In this document: one piece after another, positions 42,562-54,640 of the stretch | How positions within the stretch are numbered: position 1 is the first letter of the stretch | Layout: every line of letters starts with the position of its first letter | Origin: Isoetes taiwanensis | Lineage: Eukaryota > Streptophyta > Lycopodiopsida > Isoetales > Isoetaceae | Direction: 5' to 3' | Length of the DNA stretch: 64,000 bases | Assembly: GCA_021234155.1 (NCBI GenBank) | Contig: JAJEKV010000084.1 | Span: 436,001 to 500,000 of the forward strand | Position numbers and translations under genes: made by a program | Notes under the pieces: generated by a model | What the model was told of the DNA's origin: nothing | Database searches by the model: none | What the model saw: the letters and a program-made list of their open reading frames with translations, nothing else

Positions 42562-44099
42562 GTTTGCGAGTATGGAAATGGCAGACGAATAATATTTTTA
42601 GGCGGGTGAGGCGGAGGCAATGGTTCAATATGCTAATTTACTTAGCCGTTCGTTTTTATAGATCAAGATCTAATGGTTCAAGGTAAGTCCGCGTCAGATT
42701 TTAGGACACGTGGATAGCCTAGGCTTTTAGATAACATGACACTCAAGGTTGGGCTATTGCGCTAAAAAAAGGAGGGGGGGGGAGGGGGTTTAAGGGCGGG
42801 CGGGCGGGACGCTAAAAGACGCCTGCAAAGAGTGGGAAATATCTCAAAATGTAGCAAAAAACCTACCTAGAACTTGAAGAAAAGACCAAAAATGCACAAA
42901 AAAAGGTAAATTTATTTACCTGTTTCCCACCATTACTTTGTGCTATACATTTCCTTTTAGATGAAAAGTGTGTAGGAAGAGGCAAACTCCTAAGGCGCAC
43001 TTAGATGCAGCGAGACGCTCCATAAATTTTGGTGCATATGAATGAAAAAAATTAAAATCTTAGTACAAATCTGCTTGATTGTAAAATTCCATCACTTGCC
43101 TATGAGAATGTGCATGGCAACAAAGCTTCTAATCTGAGAAACTAACCTGATAGGTGACTCTTGCTATGCTTATCATAGCAACTTATTGTTTAAAATTCAT
43201 CCACAAAGTGCTTTCTAGGTCTTTAAGACCCATCTGCTTCTGGAAAATTGATCTGCTTCTTTAATATCGATCTGCCTTTTTGAAAATCGATATGCTTCTG
43301 CTTTGTAAAAGTCGATGGGAAAATCCTCATGTCTTTAGAATCGATTGGGAAAATCAATTGGGTCGTGAAAATGGATTGGGCTATGCCGCCGAACTTGTTG
43401 TATCTGCTATGCCGTCAAATAAATCGAACCATTGTCTGCTACCTGATCGAACTTTGTAAAGCGATCGACTTGCTACATGGCTAAAATTGAGATGTCGTCT
43501 GCTATCCGTCATGGCTTCTTTGCTATTGTGAAAAAAACTTGTCATGCCATCATATCACAGATTTTTTCTAAAATATTTTGTCTACGATATCATAGACATC
43601 ACGCACTTTCAATTAATTGTTCTTAACGCATTGTTTAACGCTTAAACCAGAATAACTTTGATGTGCAGTCATAGGCTCATACCTTCCCAAAAAATATTCT
43701 GTCCATGTTAGCGTAGACACAACACATTTTGAACAAATTGTTTGTAATCCACTGTTAATACATTGTTGCGTCTTTATTAGATGTCATTGTTTTGGTGTGT
43801 TATGGGAGATGTTTTTTTTTGTTTGAAAAAAAAAAAATCAAAAAACATATGAATAACATATAAACCATCAAATATAACACAAATCCCATAACACAAGAAA
43901 ACAAAAAGTTTCAATTTTTTTTTTCTGATACAAAATGTGGCCATGATAACATCATCTCTTCAATATCTTCATAAAAGCTTACTGCACCATCTACCTGTCT
44001 CCATCCGTATCATGTATACAAAAATATACTTGCTAGCATTATCGAGTAAAAAGTGAGGAGCCACTTATATTTAAGGTTGCATATAGCCTTATGAGTTAT
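42562..44099. other. No gene recognised; G-rich tract and GATCTGCTTCT-like motifs
   Basis: A strong G-rich tract lies at 42771-42808. From about 43220 to 43480 phrases such as GATCTGCTTCT, ATCGAT and TCTGCTATGCCG recur, like a worn subterminal motif array. The rest is AT-rich. Confidence 0.45.
42771..42808 (+). other. G-quadruplex-forming sequence
   Basis: GGGCGGGCGGGCGGG at 42794-42808 satisfies the four-tract quadruplex pattern with one-base loops. It is preceded by runs of eight or more G. Confidence 0.7.
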
Positions 44100-44345
44100 G
44101 TAAGGGTACTGCAATCTAGAGGACGTTGAGGAAAAAGTGCCCCCAAAGGGGATATGCCTACAAAAATCTGTGGTGCTATCAAGCTGTAAAAACAACCCAA
44201 CCTTTCTCCAAAACTCTTCTATGGAAAGGGCTGGCGACGGACGTGCGATTTCCCCACCTCTAGAACTATGAATTGGCTTTGCCAACGGATTTAAAACATT
44301 GACATTACCCACCCTGGGGACGAAATTTCGTGGGCAGAAGGCCAC
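44100..44345. repeat. Diverged single-copy relative of the 1.13-kb satellite
   Basis: ATTGGCTTTGCCAACGGATT, then TTGACATTACCCACCCTGGG, GACGAAATTTCGTGG and CAGAAGGCCACC, follow the same order as the satellite segment ATTTGGCTCTGCCAATGGAC, TCGACATTGCCCTGGGGACC, AAGTTCCGTGG and CAGAAGACCACC (for example 47461-47532). Similarity also seems to extend leftward into CTCCAAAACTCTTCT and GGGCTGGCGACGG. On the minus strand both read as GNVNVLNPLAKP- or GNVDVLSPLAEP-like. The match is by eye. Confidence 0.65.
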
Positions 44346-45116
44346 CTCTTGGCCAAGAAGTTTCATACACGATACATTGTACTATACTATTGCTATCTTT
44401 CAACATGAGTATTCTATTGAAGTTAAGGATTCACTAGTCAGATCTAGAAGTTGAAGTCCCTGGTAGTGGCTTTCGTCGTAGCCCCTTTTTACTAAAGAGA
44501 ACATGAAAGGCTATATGTACATGTCATGAGGTTGTGGTGATGTATATATGTCGTACAATCTGTTTCATGCCACGGACGAGTATAGGGTGTACACAACTTG
44601 GCCATATATGGATTCTTAGAAAATAAAAATAAAAAATAAAAACCCACAAACACCCCCTTTAAAAACCACACACTAAAAAAGAACACCAGTTAAAAAAACC
44701 ACACCTTCAAAAAACAATCCTGTGTTTAATTTTACTATTGTTTTCAACTGTGGACCAAACGTTAGGGCTGTGATGCAAACAAAGGCAGCATGCTATCCAC
44801 TTCCACTCCTCTTTGCACAGAATTTGTCCATCATATTTATAAAGAGATATAATAATCTCTAAAGGTAAAGAACTTTCACCAAAAAAGAAAATACAAAATC
44901 TAAAGATTTGAAATTGTGTGCATGCTTGTGAAATTAAGATTAGGTTAGTTGCTTTTGTATTTATACAATCTGGCTGGAGGAAAAGGTCATTGAGTGATGA
45001 TAGGTTTGTCTAGCAAAAGTAATGTAATGTGCTTCCCTATTCCTAGAGATTCTAGGTAGGCTAGTAAGAGCGTGATGCAAAATATATAACCAAGTTGGAA
45101 TGTGGCAAGCACAACA
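44346..45116. other. No gene recognised; includes MITE-like copy 2
   Basis: AT-rich DNA with no sustained frame. The stretch 44664-44758 resembles 1353-1476 at both ends (CTAAAAAAGAACACCA at the left and TTTTCAACTGTGGACCAAA at the right). Confidence 0.4.
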
Positions 45117-45149
45117 AGAGAATGGACATTTAGCGACGTGGGCTTGCGA
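45117..45149. repeat. 33-bp direct repeat, left copy
   Basis: AGAGAATGGACATTTAGCGA begins this copy. A matching copy at 46908-46940 differs at three or four positions and lies just before the satellite. Confidence 0.8.
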
Positions 45150-45262
45150 CGTCTGAGTCACGTGACGTCGCAATTAACGTGACCATGCGACGTCAATGCG
45201 ACGTCACGTCGCAGACACGTCGCATGCGACGTCTATCGCGACGTCGACATCGTGGCGTGGCG
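45146..45262. repeat. ACGTC/GACGT-rich array
   Basis: GCGACGTC, GACGTCGC and TGCGACGT recur about ten times in 115 bases on both strands; several copies are palindromic (GACGTC). CpG density is very high compared with the surroundings. Confidence 0.85.
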
Positions 45263-45509
45263 GTCCGCATCCGCCAGTGGGCGCGCTGCGCTAGGTGGAC
45301 GGCAGTCACGCCAGCCCGGATGCTTATGGCGTCCGCGTCGCTGCGGCGTCTAGTACTTTGGCCCATCCGTCCGCGCCCGGTGGACTTGGGCCCGGTGGAG
45401 GGCGAGTGTTACGCCCGGTGGGCGATTGCGGCGTCCGTCGCTGCGGCGTCTTTTGGCCCATCCGTCATGCGGGTGGACTTGTGCGCTGGTGGGCGGCAGT
45501 GTCTCGCGA

Positions 45510-45735
45510 ACGCGTATGACCGCGTCGATGCGTATGTGGCGTATATGACCGCGTCGATGCGTATATGTGGCGTATGTGGCGTATGTGATCACGTCGATGC
45601 GTATATGTGGCGTATGTGGCGTATATGACCGTCCAATGCATTATATGTGGCGTATGTGACCGCGTCGATGCGTTATATGTGGCGTATGTGGCGTATATGA
45701 CACGTCGATGCGTATATGTGGCGTGAAAGGTCGCA
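45510..45735. repeat. GCGTATGTGGCGTATATGAC tandem array
   Basis: Units of about 55 bases made from GCGTATGTGGCG, TATATGACCGCGTCGATGCG and similar phrases repeat at least four times. The GC-rich stretch between this array and the ACGTC array has open frames only because of base composition. Confidence 0.83.
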
Positions 45736-46907
45736 TTGTGGCGTATATTTTTATACCGCGAAGGTTAATGGTTTTAGGATTACAAATTCAATACACATGC
45801 GATTGATACATGCGAAAAAAGACTCGGCGACCAACCCGCAACTTCATTTAAAGCGTGTTGCTGCGCATGCATCATCCGATAGAAGTGTGCTACCGCTATA
45901 AAAACCTGTTTCATTATAAAAGCGGCGTTGTTACGTGTCAAAATCCAGTTGTTCCAAGTTTACAATCCTTGAAGGTAACTTGACAATAGGCTTGTTGTCA
46001 ATCATTGTTGCTGAGAGAAGAACAGGATAAAGCCTTAAAAGTTGTGCAAGAACATAAGAAAAATCCCACACTTTTACCTTTTGTCCGCCGAAGCATTATA
46101 GTGTTTAATACATGGAATAATTTAAGGGCTAAACTTAGCTATTTGGCAATTTTTTAGCACATTTTCGAAAAAAATTGGCTAAAGTAAATAGAAAAAATTG
46201 GGAAAAAAATTATAATTTTAGCTTAACTTTTTTCGGGACTGCACCAACCTTGGAGCTCTTTAGCCAAACGCTAGAAGGTAAGAGAGTGAAATTTTGTATT
46301 GTTTGGCTAAACCATAGAAACTTTTAGAATGAATTGTGGGCTAGTTTAGCTAATATCGTTATAGTTTATAAGAAATATATGATTAGTAGTTTAGTTTCTA
46401 GTATTATAAATTGATTTAGTCATAGATTTAGCTAGCTAGCATTATTTTACAATATTTTCACAAAGAAAATGACTAAAATAAGTGGAAACATATGAAAACA
46501 ATTATAGTAATTTGGCTTAATATTTTCCGTTGGCCACACCATAGAAATTTTTGGGATGATGTTTTGGTTAGTTTAGCTAAACGCTAGAAAGTATGAGAGG
46601 AAAAATATAGAGAGTTTAGCTAAACCACAGAAAGGTTTGGGATTAATATCGAGCAAGTTTAGCCAAAGTCATTCTGGCTAATAAGAAATAGGCGATTAGT
46701 AATTTATTCCCTGGTTTAATATGACTTGCAGCCGCTTGTCCCGACGTCCTGATGGCGGATTCTAGGTTTAGGGCGATGGCGAATTCTGAAACATATTCTG
46801 AAACATCCCCGGCAAAAGGAATTTATTGATTATTGACTGATTGATCTGTCCATATCAATGCGGCTTCATCAGGTCTTTCTGGAAGTAATCTTATCTCTAG
46901 ATGTGAA
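45736..46907. other. No gene recognised; TTTAGC-rich AT stretch
   Basis: From 46130 to 46690 the phrases GGCTAAA, TTTAGCTAAACGCTAGAAAG and TTTGGCTAAACCA recur, resembling the stretch after the copia element at 35.1-35.9 kb. No coding sequence is evident. Confidence 0.45.
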
Positions 46908-46940
46908 AGAGAATGGTCATTTAGCGACGTGGGTTTCGCG
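46908..46940. repeat. 33-bp direct repeat, right copy
   Basis: This copy pairs with 45117-45149. The first satellite monomer starts about 60 bp downstream. Confidence 0.8.
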
Positions 46941-49900
46941 GCGTCCCGATTACCTCCTTCATCTAGACTCTTGAAAACCGAATCTAGCGGAAAAAGCTGG
47001 GCGTGTCTTTGGAGATGAATTAGGGATCGGTAGGCAAAAATCGAATTTATTTTCGTGCAATGCATTAATTGCGAATTCTGAATGTCTTGCCACTTTGCAA
47101 AAGCCCCCGACTTCTACTTGCCACATCGGGAGGAGGGCGAGGCCCAAACTCCGCTCGCCGTCGGTTCCCCTTGCTCCAGTATTCTCTGGCTGCTTCTTCG
47201 GCCCGTCCCAAGTGCAATGACCCCGGGACTTCGGCCCCCAAACGCAAACCCTTCTAGAGCACGGCAACCCACGGGGTTTACGTTTGGAGGCCCTCTCCTT
47301 GTCGATTCGGTAGGGACCTTGCTTGCCAGGTGTCTTGAAGTGGAGTTGGGGTGTTGGCCTTGAGCGCGGACCCTAAAATCCCTCCGGGCTGCTTGCCCCA
47401 AATTTCCTCTCCCCAAGGCCACAGGGGCCGGGACAGGCGACCTCCCTCTCCCTAATCGCGATTTGGCTCTGCCAATGGACTCAGAATGTCGACATTGCCC
47501 TGGGGACCAAGTTCCGTGGCCAGAAGACCACCCGAACTCCAAGAAGCGCCAAAGTAGCTCACTTCCATCACACTCGTAGTCAATTGGCCTAGGATGTGGA
47601 TCTGCGGATCTTGTCGTGGAGGCGTGAGTGTTTCTTTCTTTTGCAAAACCGACCACAGTAACTTGCTCCCTAGGGTAATTTAAGCCATTCGGACGATTTG
47701 GCGGGGTCGATTTGCCATTCGGAGCCTCCCGGTGCGAGCGACAAAAGCAGTCGCGGTTTCTACAAAGGCCGACATCGGGGCCTTCCCCTGGTTTGACAAG
47801 TTCTCCCGGACCGATCTGGGAATCTTTTGGGCCTTCCCGAAGAGGGGCCCATGAACGGAGGATCCAACGGTCGGATAGGGGAACCGGGCTCCGGGAGGGT
47901 GGTCATTAGCGTGCAGCCCCGGGGGGAGCGCTGCCAGGAAGGGCTGCCTCGGGAACTTTTTTGGATCCCGCCTCCTGGGGTCCGGACTCTCCCCTCTTGT
48001 GAGGGATCCCTGCAAGGTCCTGGCCTCGTTTGACTTGGGGAAGGGTGCCAGCTCGGTTGCCCTGCAACGGGCTCCCTCGACCGTTCTAATGCTAACCCTT
48101 TGACCTAGACCTTCTCCGAAAATTCCGAAAATTGGGCCGTGTGCTGGAGATGAATTAGGGATCCAGCCGGCAAAAAATCGGAATTTATTTTCGTGCAATG
48201 CATTAATTGCGAATTTTGAATGTCTTGCCACGCAAAAGCGCCCCGACTTCTACTTGCCACATCGGGAGGAGGACAGGCCCAAACTCCGCTCCGTCGGTTC
48301 CCTTGCTCCGTATTCTCCATTTGCTTCTCGGCCAGTCCCAAGTGCAACAGACCAGGGACTTCGGCCCCCAAAACGCATAAACCCTTCTAGAGCACGGCAA
48401 CCCACGGGGTTTACGTTTGAGGCCCTCTCCTTGTCGGTCGGCGGGACCTTGCCCGTGTCTTGAAGTGGAGTTGGGGTGTTGGCCTTGCCCCAGCGGACCC
48501 TAAAATCCCTCCTAAGCTGCTTGCCCCAAATTTCCTCTCCCCAAGGCCACAGGGGCGGGACGGGCGACCTCCCCTCTCCGGAATCGCGATCTGGCTCTGC
48601 CAATGGACTCAGAACGTCGACATTGCCCTGGGGACCAAGTTCCGTGGCCAGAAGACCACCCGAACTCCAAGAAGCGCCAAAGTAGCTCACTTCCATCACA
48701 CTCCTAGTCAATTGGCCTAGGATGTGGATGCGGGATACTGTCGTGGAGGGCGTGAGTGTTTCTTTCTTTTGCAAAACCGACCGTGTAACTTGCTCCCTAG
48801 GGTAATTTCGCCATTCCGGACGATTTGGCAGGGTCGATTTGCCATTCCGGAGCCTCCCCGGTGCCCGAACGACAAAACAGTGCGGTTTCTACAAGGCCGA
48901 CATCAGGACGCCCCGCGGTTTGACAAGTTCTCCCGGACCGATCTGGAATCTTTTGGGCCTTCCCGAAGAGGGGCCCATGAACGGAGGATCCAACGGTCGG
49001 ATAGGGGAACCGGGCTCCGGGAGGGTGGTCATTAGCGTGCAGCCCCGGGGGGAGCGCTGCCAGGAAGGGCTGCCTCGGGAACTTTTTTGGATCCCGCCTC
49101 CTGGGGTCCGGACTCTCCCCTCTTGTGAGGGATCCCTGCAAGGTCCTGGCCTCGTTTGACTTGGGGAAGGGTGCCAGCTCGGTTGCCCTGCAACGGGCTC
49201 CCCGACCGTTCTAATGCTAACCCTTTGACCTAGACCTTCTCCGAAAATTCCGAAAATTGGGCCGTGTGCTGGAGATGAATTAGGGATCCAGCCGGCAAAA
49301 AATCGGAATTTATTTTCGTGCAATGCATTAATTGCGAATTTACGAATGTCTTGCCACTGCAAAAGCGCCCCCCGACTTCTACTTGCCACATCGGGAGGAG
49401 GACAGGCCCAAACTCCGCTCCGTCAGTTCCCCTTGCTCCGTATTCTCGGCTGCTGCTTCTCGGCCAGGTCCCAAGTGCAACAGACCCGGGGACTCGGCCC
49501 CAAAAGCAAAACCCTTCTAGAGCACGGCAACCCACCGGGGTTTACGTTTGGGAGGCCCTCTCCTTGTCGGTCGGCGGGGACCTTGCGCCGTCTTGAAGTG
49601 GAGTTGGGGTGTTGGCCTTGAGCCTTGGACCCTAAAATCCCTCCGGGCTGCTTGCCCCAAATTTCCTCTCCCCAAGGCCACAGGGGCCGGGCCGAGGCGA
49701 CCTCCCTCTCGGGAATCGCGATCTGGCTCTGCCAATGGACTCGAAACGTCGACATTGCCACAGGGACCAAGTTCCGCGTGGCGGAAGACCACCACGAACT
49801 CCAAGAAGCGCAAAGTAGCTCACTTCCATCACACTCCTAGTCAATTGGCCTAGGATGTGGATCGCGGGATCTTTGTCGTGGAGGGCGTGAGTGTTTCTTT

Positions 49901-52179
49901 CTTTTGCAAAACCAACCGTGTAACTTGCTCCCTAGGGTAATTTAAGCCATTCAGGACGATTTGGCGGGGTCGATTTGCCATTCGGAACCTCCCGGTGCCC
50001 GAACGACAAAACAGTGCGGTTTCTACAAGGCCGACATCAGGACGCCCCGCGGTTTGACAAGTTCTCCCGGACCGATCTGGAATCTTTTGGGCCTTCCCGA
50101 AGAGGGGCCCATGAACGGAGGATCCAACGGTCGGATAGGGGAACCGGGCTCCGGGAGGGTGGTCATTAAGCGTGCACCGGGGGCGGCCTGCCGGAAGGGC
50201 TGCCTCGGGAACTTTTGGATCCCACCCTCACGGGTCCGGGACTCTCCCCTCTTGTGAGGGATCCCTGCAAGGTCCTGGCCTCGTTTGACTTGGGGAAGGG
50301 TGCCAGCTCGGTTGCCCTGCAACGGGCTCCCCCGACCGTTCTAATGCTAACCCTTTGACCTAGACCTTCTCCGAAAATTCCGAAAATTGGGCCGTGTGCT
50401 GGAGATGAATTAGGGATCCAGCCGGCAAAAAATCGGAATTTATTTTCGTGCAATGCATTAATTGCGAATTTACGAATGTCTTGCCACTGCAAAAGCGCCC
50501 CCCGACTTCTACTTGCCACATCGGGAGGAGGACAGGCCCAAACTCCGCTCCGTCAGTTCCCCTTGCTCCGTATTCTCGGCTGCTGCTTCTCGGCCAGGTC
50601 CCAAGTGCAACAGACCAGGACTCGGCCCCCAAAACGCAAACCCTTCTAGAGCCTGGCAACCCACAGGGTTTACGTTTCGGAGGCCCTCTCCTTGTCAGAT
50701 TCGGCCGGGACCTTGCGCCGTGTCTTGAAGTGGAGTTGGGGTGTTGACGCCAGAGCGCGGACCCTAAAATCCCTCCGGAAGGCTTTGCCCCAAATTTCCT
50801 CTCCCCAAGGCCACAGGGGCCGGGCCGGGCGACCTCCCCTCTCCGGAATCGCGATCTGGCTCTGCCAATGGACTCAAAACGTCGACATTGCCCTAGGGAC
50901 CAAGTTCCGTGGCGGAAGACCACCCGAACTCAAGAAGCGCCAAAGTAGCTCACTTCCATCACACTCCTAGTCAATTGGCCTAGGATGTGGATCTCGCGGG
51001 ATCTTGTCGTGGAGGGCGTGAGTGTTTCTTTCTTTTGCAAAACCGGCCAGTGTAACTTGCTCCCTAGGGTAATTTACGCCATTCCCGGACGATTTGGCGG
51101 TCGATTTGCCATTCCGGAGCCTCCCGGTGCGAACGACAAAACAGTCACGGTTTCTACAAGGCCCGACATCGGGGCGCCCAGCGGTTTGACAAGTTCTCCC
51201 GGACCGATCTGGAATCTTTTGGGCCTTCCCGAAGAGGGGCCCATGAGCGGATCGGATCATAGGGGAACCGGGCTCCGGGAGGGTGGTCATTAGCGTCGCG
51301 ACCCGGGGGCGCTGCCGGGAAGGGCTGCCTCATGAACTTTTGGATCCCGCCTCACGGGGTTGGGACTCTCCCCTCTTGTGAGGGATCCCCCAAGGTCCCG
51401 GCCTCGTTTGACTTGGGGAAGGGTGCCAGCTCGGTTGCCACAACGGCTCCCCGACCGTTCTAATGCTAACCCTTTGACCTAGACCTTCTCCGAAAAATTC
51501 CGAAAATTGGGCGTGTCTTTGGAGATGAATTAGGGATCCAGCCGGCAAAAATCGAATTTATTTTAGTGCAATGCATTAATTGCGAATTCTGAATGTCTTG
51601 CCATAAAAGCGCCCCCGACTTCTACTTGCCACATCGGGAGGAGGACAGGCCCAAACTCCGCTCCGTCGGTTCCCCTTGCTCCGTATTCTCATTGCTTTGC
51701 TTCTCGGCCAGGTCCCAAATTGCAGAGACCGGGGACTCGGCCCCCAAAACATAAACCCTTCTAGAGCACAGCAACCCACGGGGTTTACGTTTGGAGGCCC
51801 TCTCCTTGTCGGTTCGGCGGGACCTTGCGCGTGTCTTGAAGTGGAGTTGGGGTGTTGGCCTTGAGATTGGACCCTAAAATCCCTCAGGAAGCTGCTTGCC
51901 CCAAATTTCCTCTCCCCAAGGCCACGGGGGGCGGGATGGGCGACCTCCCCTCTCGAATCGCGATCTGGCTCTGCCAATGGACTCGAACGTCGACATTGCC
52001 ACAGGGACCAAGTTCCGTGGCGAAGACCACCCGAACTCAAGAAGCGCCAAAGTAGCTCACTTCCATCACACTCCTAGTCAATTGGCCTAGGATGTGGATC
52101 GCGGGATCTTGTCGTGGAGGCGTGAGTGTTTCTTTCTTTTACAAAACCAACCCGTGTAACTTGCTCCCTAGGGTAATTT

Positions 52180-52320
52180 ACAGCCATTCCGGACGATTTG
52201 GCGGGGTCGATTTGCCATTCGAGCCTCCCGGTGCGATGCGACAAAGGGTAATTTAAACTTCATTCCGACGTTTGGCTCGATTTGCCATTCCGGAGCCTTC
52301 CCGGTGCCGAACAACAAAAC
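52180..52320. repeat. Internal duplication of about 60 bp within one satellite monomer
   Basis: The phrase GGGTAATTT, CCATTC, TTTGG, TCGATTTGCCATTC, GAGCC, CCCGGTGC appears twice in this monomer, which accounts for its 1186-bp length. Confidence 0.8.
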
Positions 52321-54499
52321 AAATGGGTTTCTACAAGGCCGACATCGGGGCCCCCAGTTTTGACAAGTTCTCCGGACCCGATCTGGAATCTTTTGGGCCT
52401 TCCCAAGAGAGGGGCCCATGAGCGGAGGATCCAACGGTCGGATAGGGGAACCGGGCTCGGGGGGGTGGTCATTAGCGTCGCGGCCGGGGCGCGCTGCCGG
52501 GGAAGGGCTGCCTCGGGAACTTTTGGATCCCGCCTCACGGGGTCAGGACTCTCCCCTCTTGTGAGGGATCCCCGCAAGGTCCCGCCTCGTTTGACTTGGG
52601 GAAGGGTGCCAGCTTTCGGTTGCCCACAGCGGGCTCCCCGACCGTTCTAATGCTAACCCTTTGACCTAGACCTTCTCCGAAAATTCCGAAAATTGGGCGT
52701 GTCTTTGGAGATGAATTAGGGATCCAGCCGGCAAAAATCGGAATTTATTTTAGTGCAATGCATTAATTGCGAATTCTGAATGTCTTGCCACTTTACCAAA
52801 GCCCCCGACTTCTACTTGCCACATCGGGAGGAGGACAGGCCCAAACTCCGCTCCGTCAGTTCCCCTTGCTCCGTATTCTCGGCTCTGCTTCTCGGCCAGG
52901 TCCCAAGTGCAACAGACTAGGACTCGGCCCCCAAAACGCAAACCCTTCTAGAGCCTGGCAACCCACAGGGTTTACGTTTCGGAGGCCCTCTCCTTGTCGG
53001 TCGGTAGGGACCTTGGGACTTGGCCGTGTCTTGAAGTGGAGTTGGGGTGTTGACGCCAGAGCGCGGACCCTAAAATCCCTCCGGAAGCTGCTTGCCCCAA
53101 ATTTCCTCTCCCCAAGGCCCTGGGGACGGACGGGCGACCTCCCCTCTCCGGAATCGCGATCTGGCTCTGCCAATGGACTCAGAACGTCGACATTGCCCTG
53201 GGGACCAAGTTCCGTGGCCAGAAGACCACCCGAACTCCAAGAAGCGCCAAAGTAGCTCACTTCCATCACACTCCTAGTCAATTGGCCTAGGATGTGGATG
53301 CGGGATACTGTCGTGGAGGGCGTGAGTGTTTCTTTCTTTTGCAAAACCGACCGTGTAACTTGCTCCCTAGGGTAATTTCGCCATTCCGGACGATTTGGCA
53401 GGGTCGATTTGCCATTCCGGAGCCTCCCCGGTGCCCGAACGACAAAAGCAGTCACGGTTTCTACAAAGGCCGACATCGGGGCGCCAGCGGTTTGACAAGT
53501 TCTCCCGGACCGATCTGGAATCTTTTGGGCCTTCGAAGAGGGGCCCATGAGCGGAGGATCCAGGATCGGATAGGGGGCAACCGGGCTCGGGAGGGTGGTC
53601 ATTAGCGTGCGACCCCGGGGGCGCTGCCGGGGAGGGCTGCCTCATGAACTTTTGGATCCCGCCTCACGGGGTTCGGACTCTCCCCTCTTGTGAGGGATCC
53701 CCAAGGTCCTGGCCTCGTTTGACTTGGGGAAGGGTGCCAGCTCGGTTGCCACCCCATGCTCCCCGACCGTTCTAATGCTAACCCTTTGACCTAGACCTTC
53801 TCCGAAAATTCGAAAATTGGGCCGTGTCTTTGGAGATGAATTAGGGATCAGTAGGCAAAAAATCGAATTTATTTTCGTGCAATGCATTAATTGCGAATTC
53901 TGAATGTCTTGCCAGCTTTACAAAAGCCCCCCGACTTCTACTTGCCACATCGGGAGGAGGACAGGGCCCAAACTCCGCTCAAAATCGGTTCCCCTTGCTC
54001 CCGTATTCTCGGCTCTTTGCTTCTCGGCCAGTCCCAAGTGCAGCAGACCCAGGACTCGGCCCCCCAAAGCAAAACCCTTCTAGAGCACGGCAACCCACGG
54101 GGTTTTCGTTTGAGAGGCCCTCTCCTTGTCAGATTCGGCCGGGACCTTGCGCCGTGTCTTGAAGTGGAGTTGGGGTGTTGACGCCAGAGCGCGGACCCTA
54201 AAATCCCTCCGGAAGCTGCTTGCCCCAAATTTCCTCTCCCCAAGGCCACAGGGGCCGGACCAGGCGACCTCCCCTCTCCGGAATCGCGATCGGCTCTGCC
54301 AATGGACTCGAAAACGTCGACATTGCCACAGGGACCAAGTTCCGTGGCGGAAGACCAACCGAACTCCAAGAAGCGCCAAAGTAGCTCACTTCCATCACAC
54401 TCCTAGTCAATTGGCCTAGGATGTGGATGCGGGATACTGTCGTGGAGGCGTGAGTGTTTCTTTCTTTTGCAAAACCAACCGTGTAACTTGCTCCCTAGG

Positions 54500-54640
54500 G
54501 TAATTTAGACATTCCGGGACGATTTGGCGGGGGTCGATTTGCCATTTAGGAGCCTCCCCGGTAATTTACTCCATTCGGACGACAAAAAAGCCATTCCGAG
54601 AGCCTCCGGTTTCTAACAACAAAAGCAAAGTGTGGTTTCT
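54500..54640. repeat. Internal rearranged duplication within another satellite monomer
   Basis: GGTAATTT, CCATTC, GACGACAAAA and GAGCCTCC are partly repeated at the same monomer position as in 52180-52320. The arrangement differs, so the two events look independent. This monomer is 1179 bp. Confidence 0.72.
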
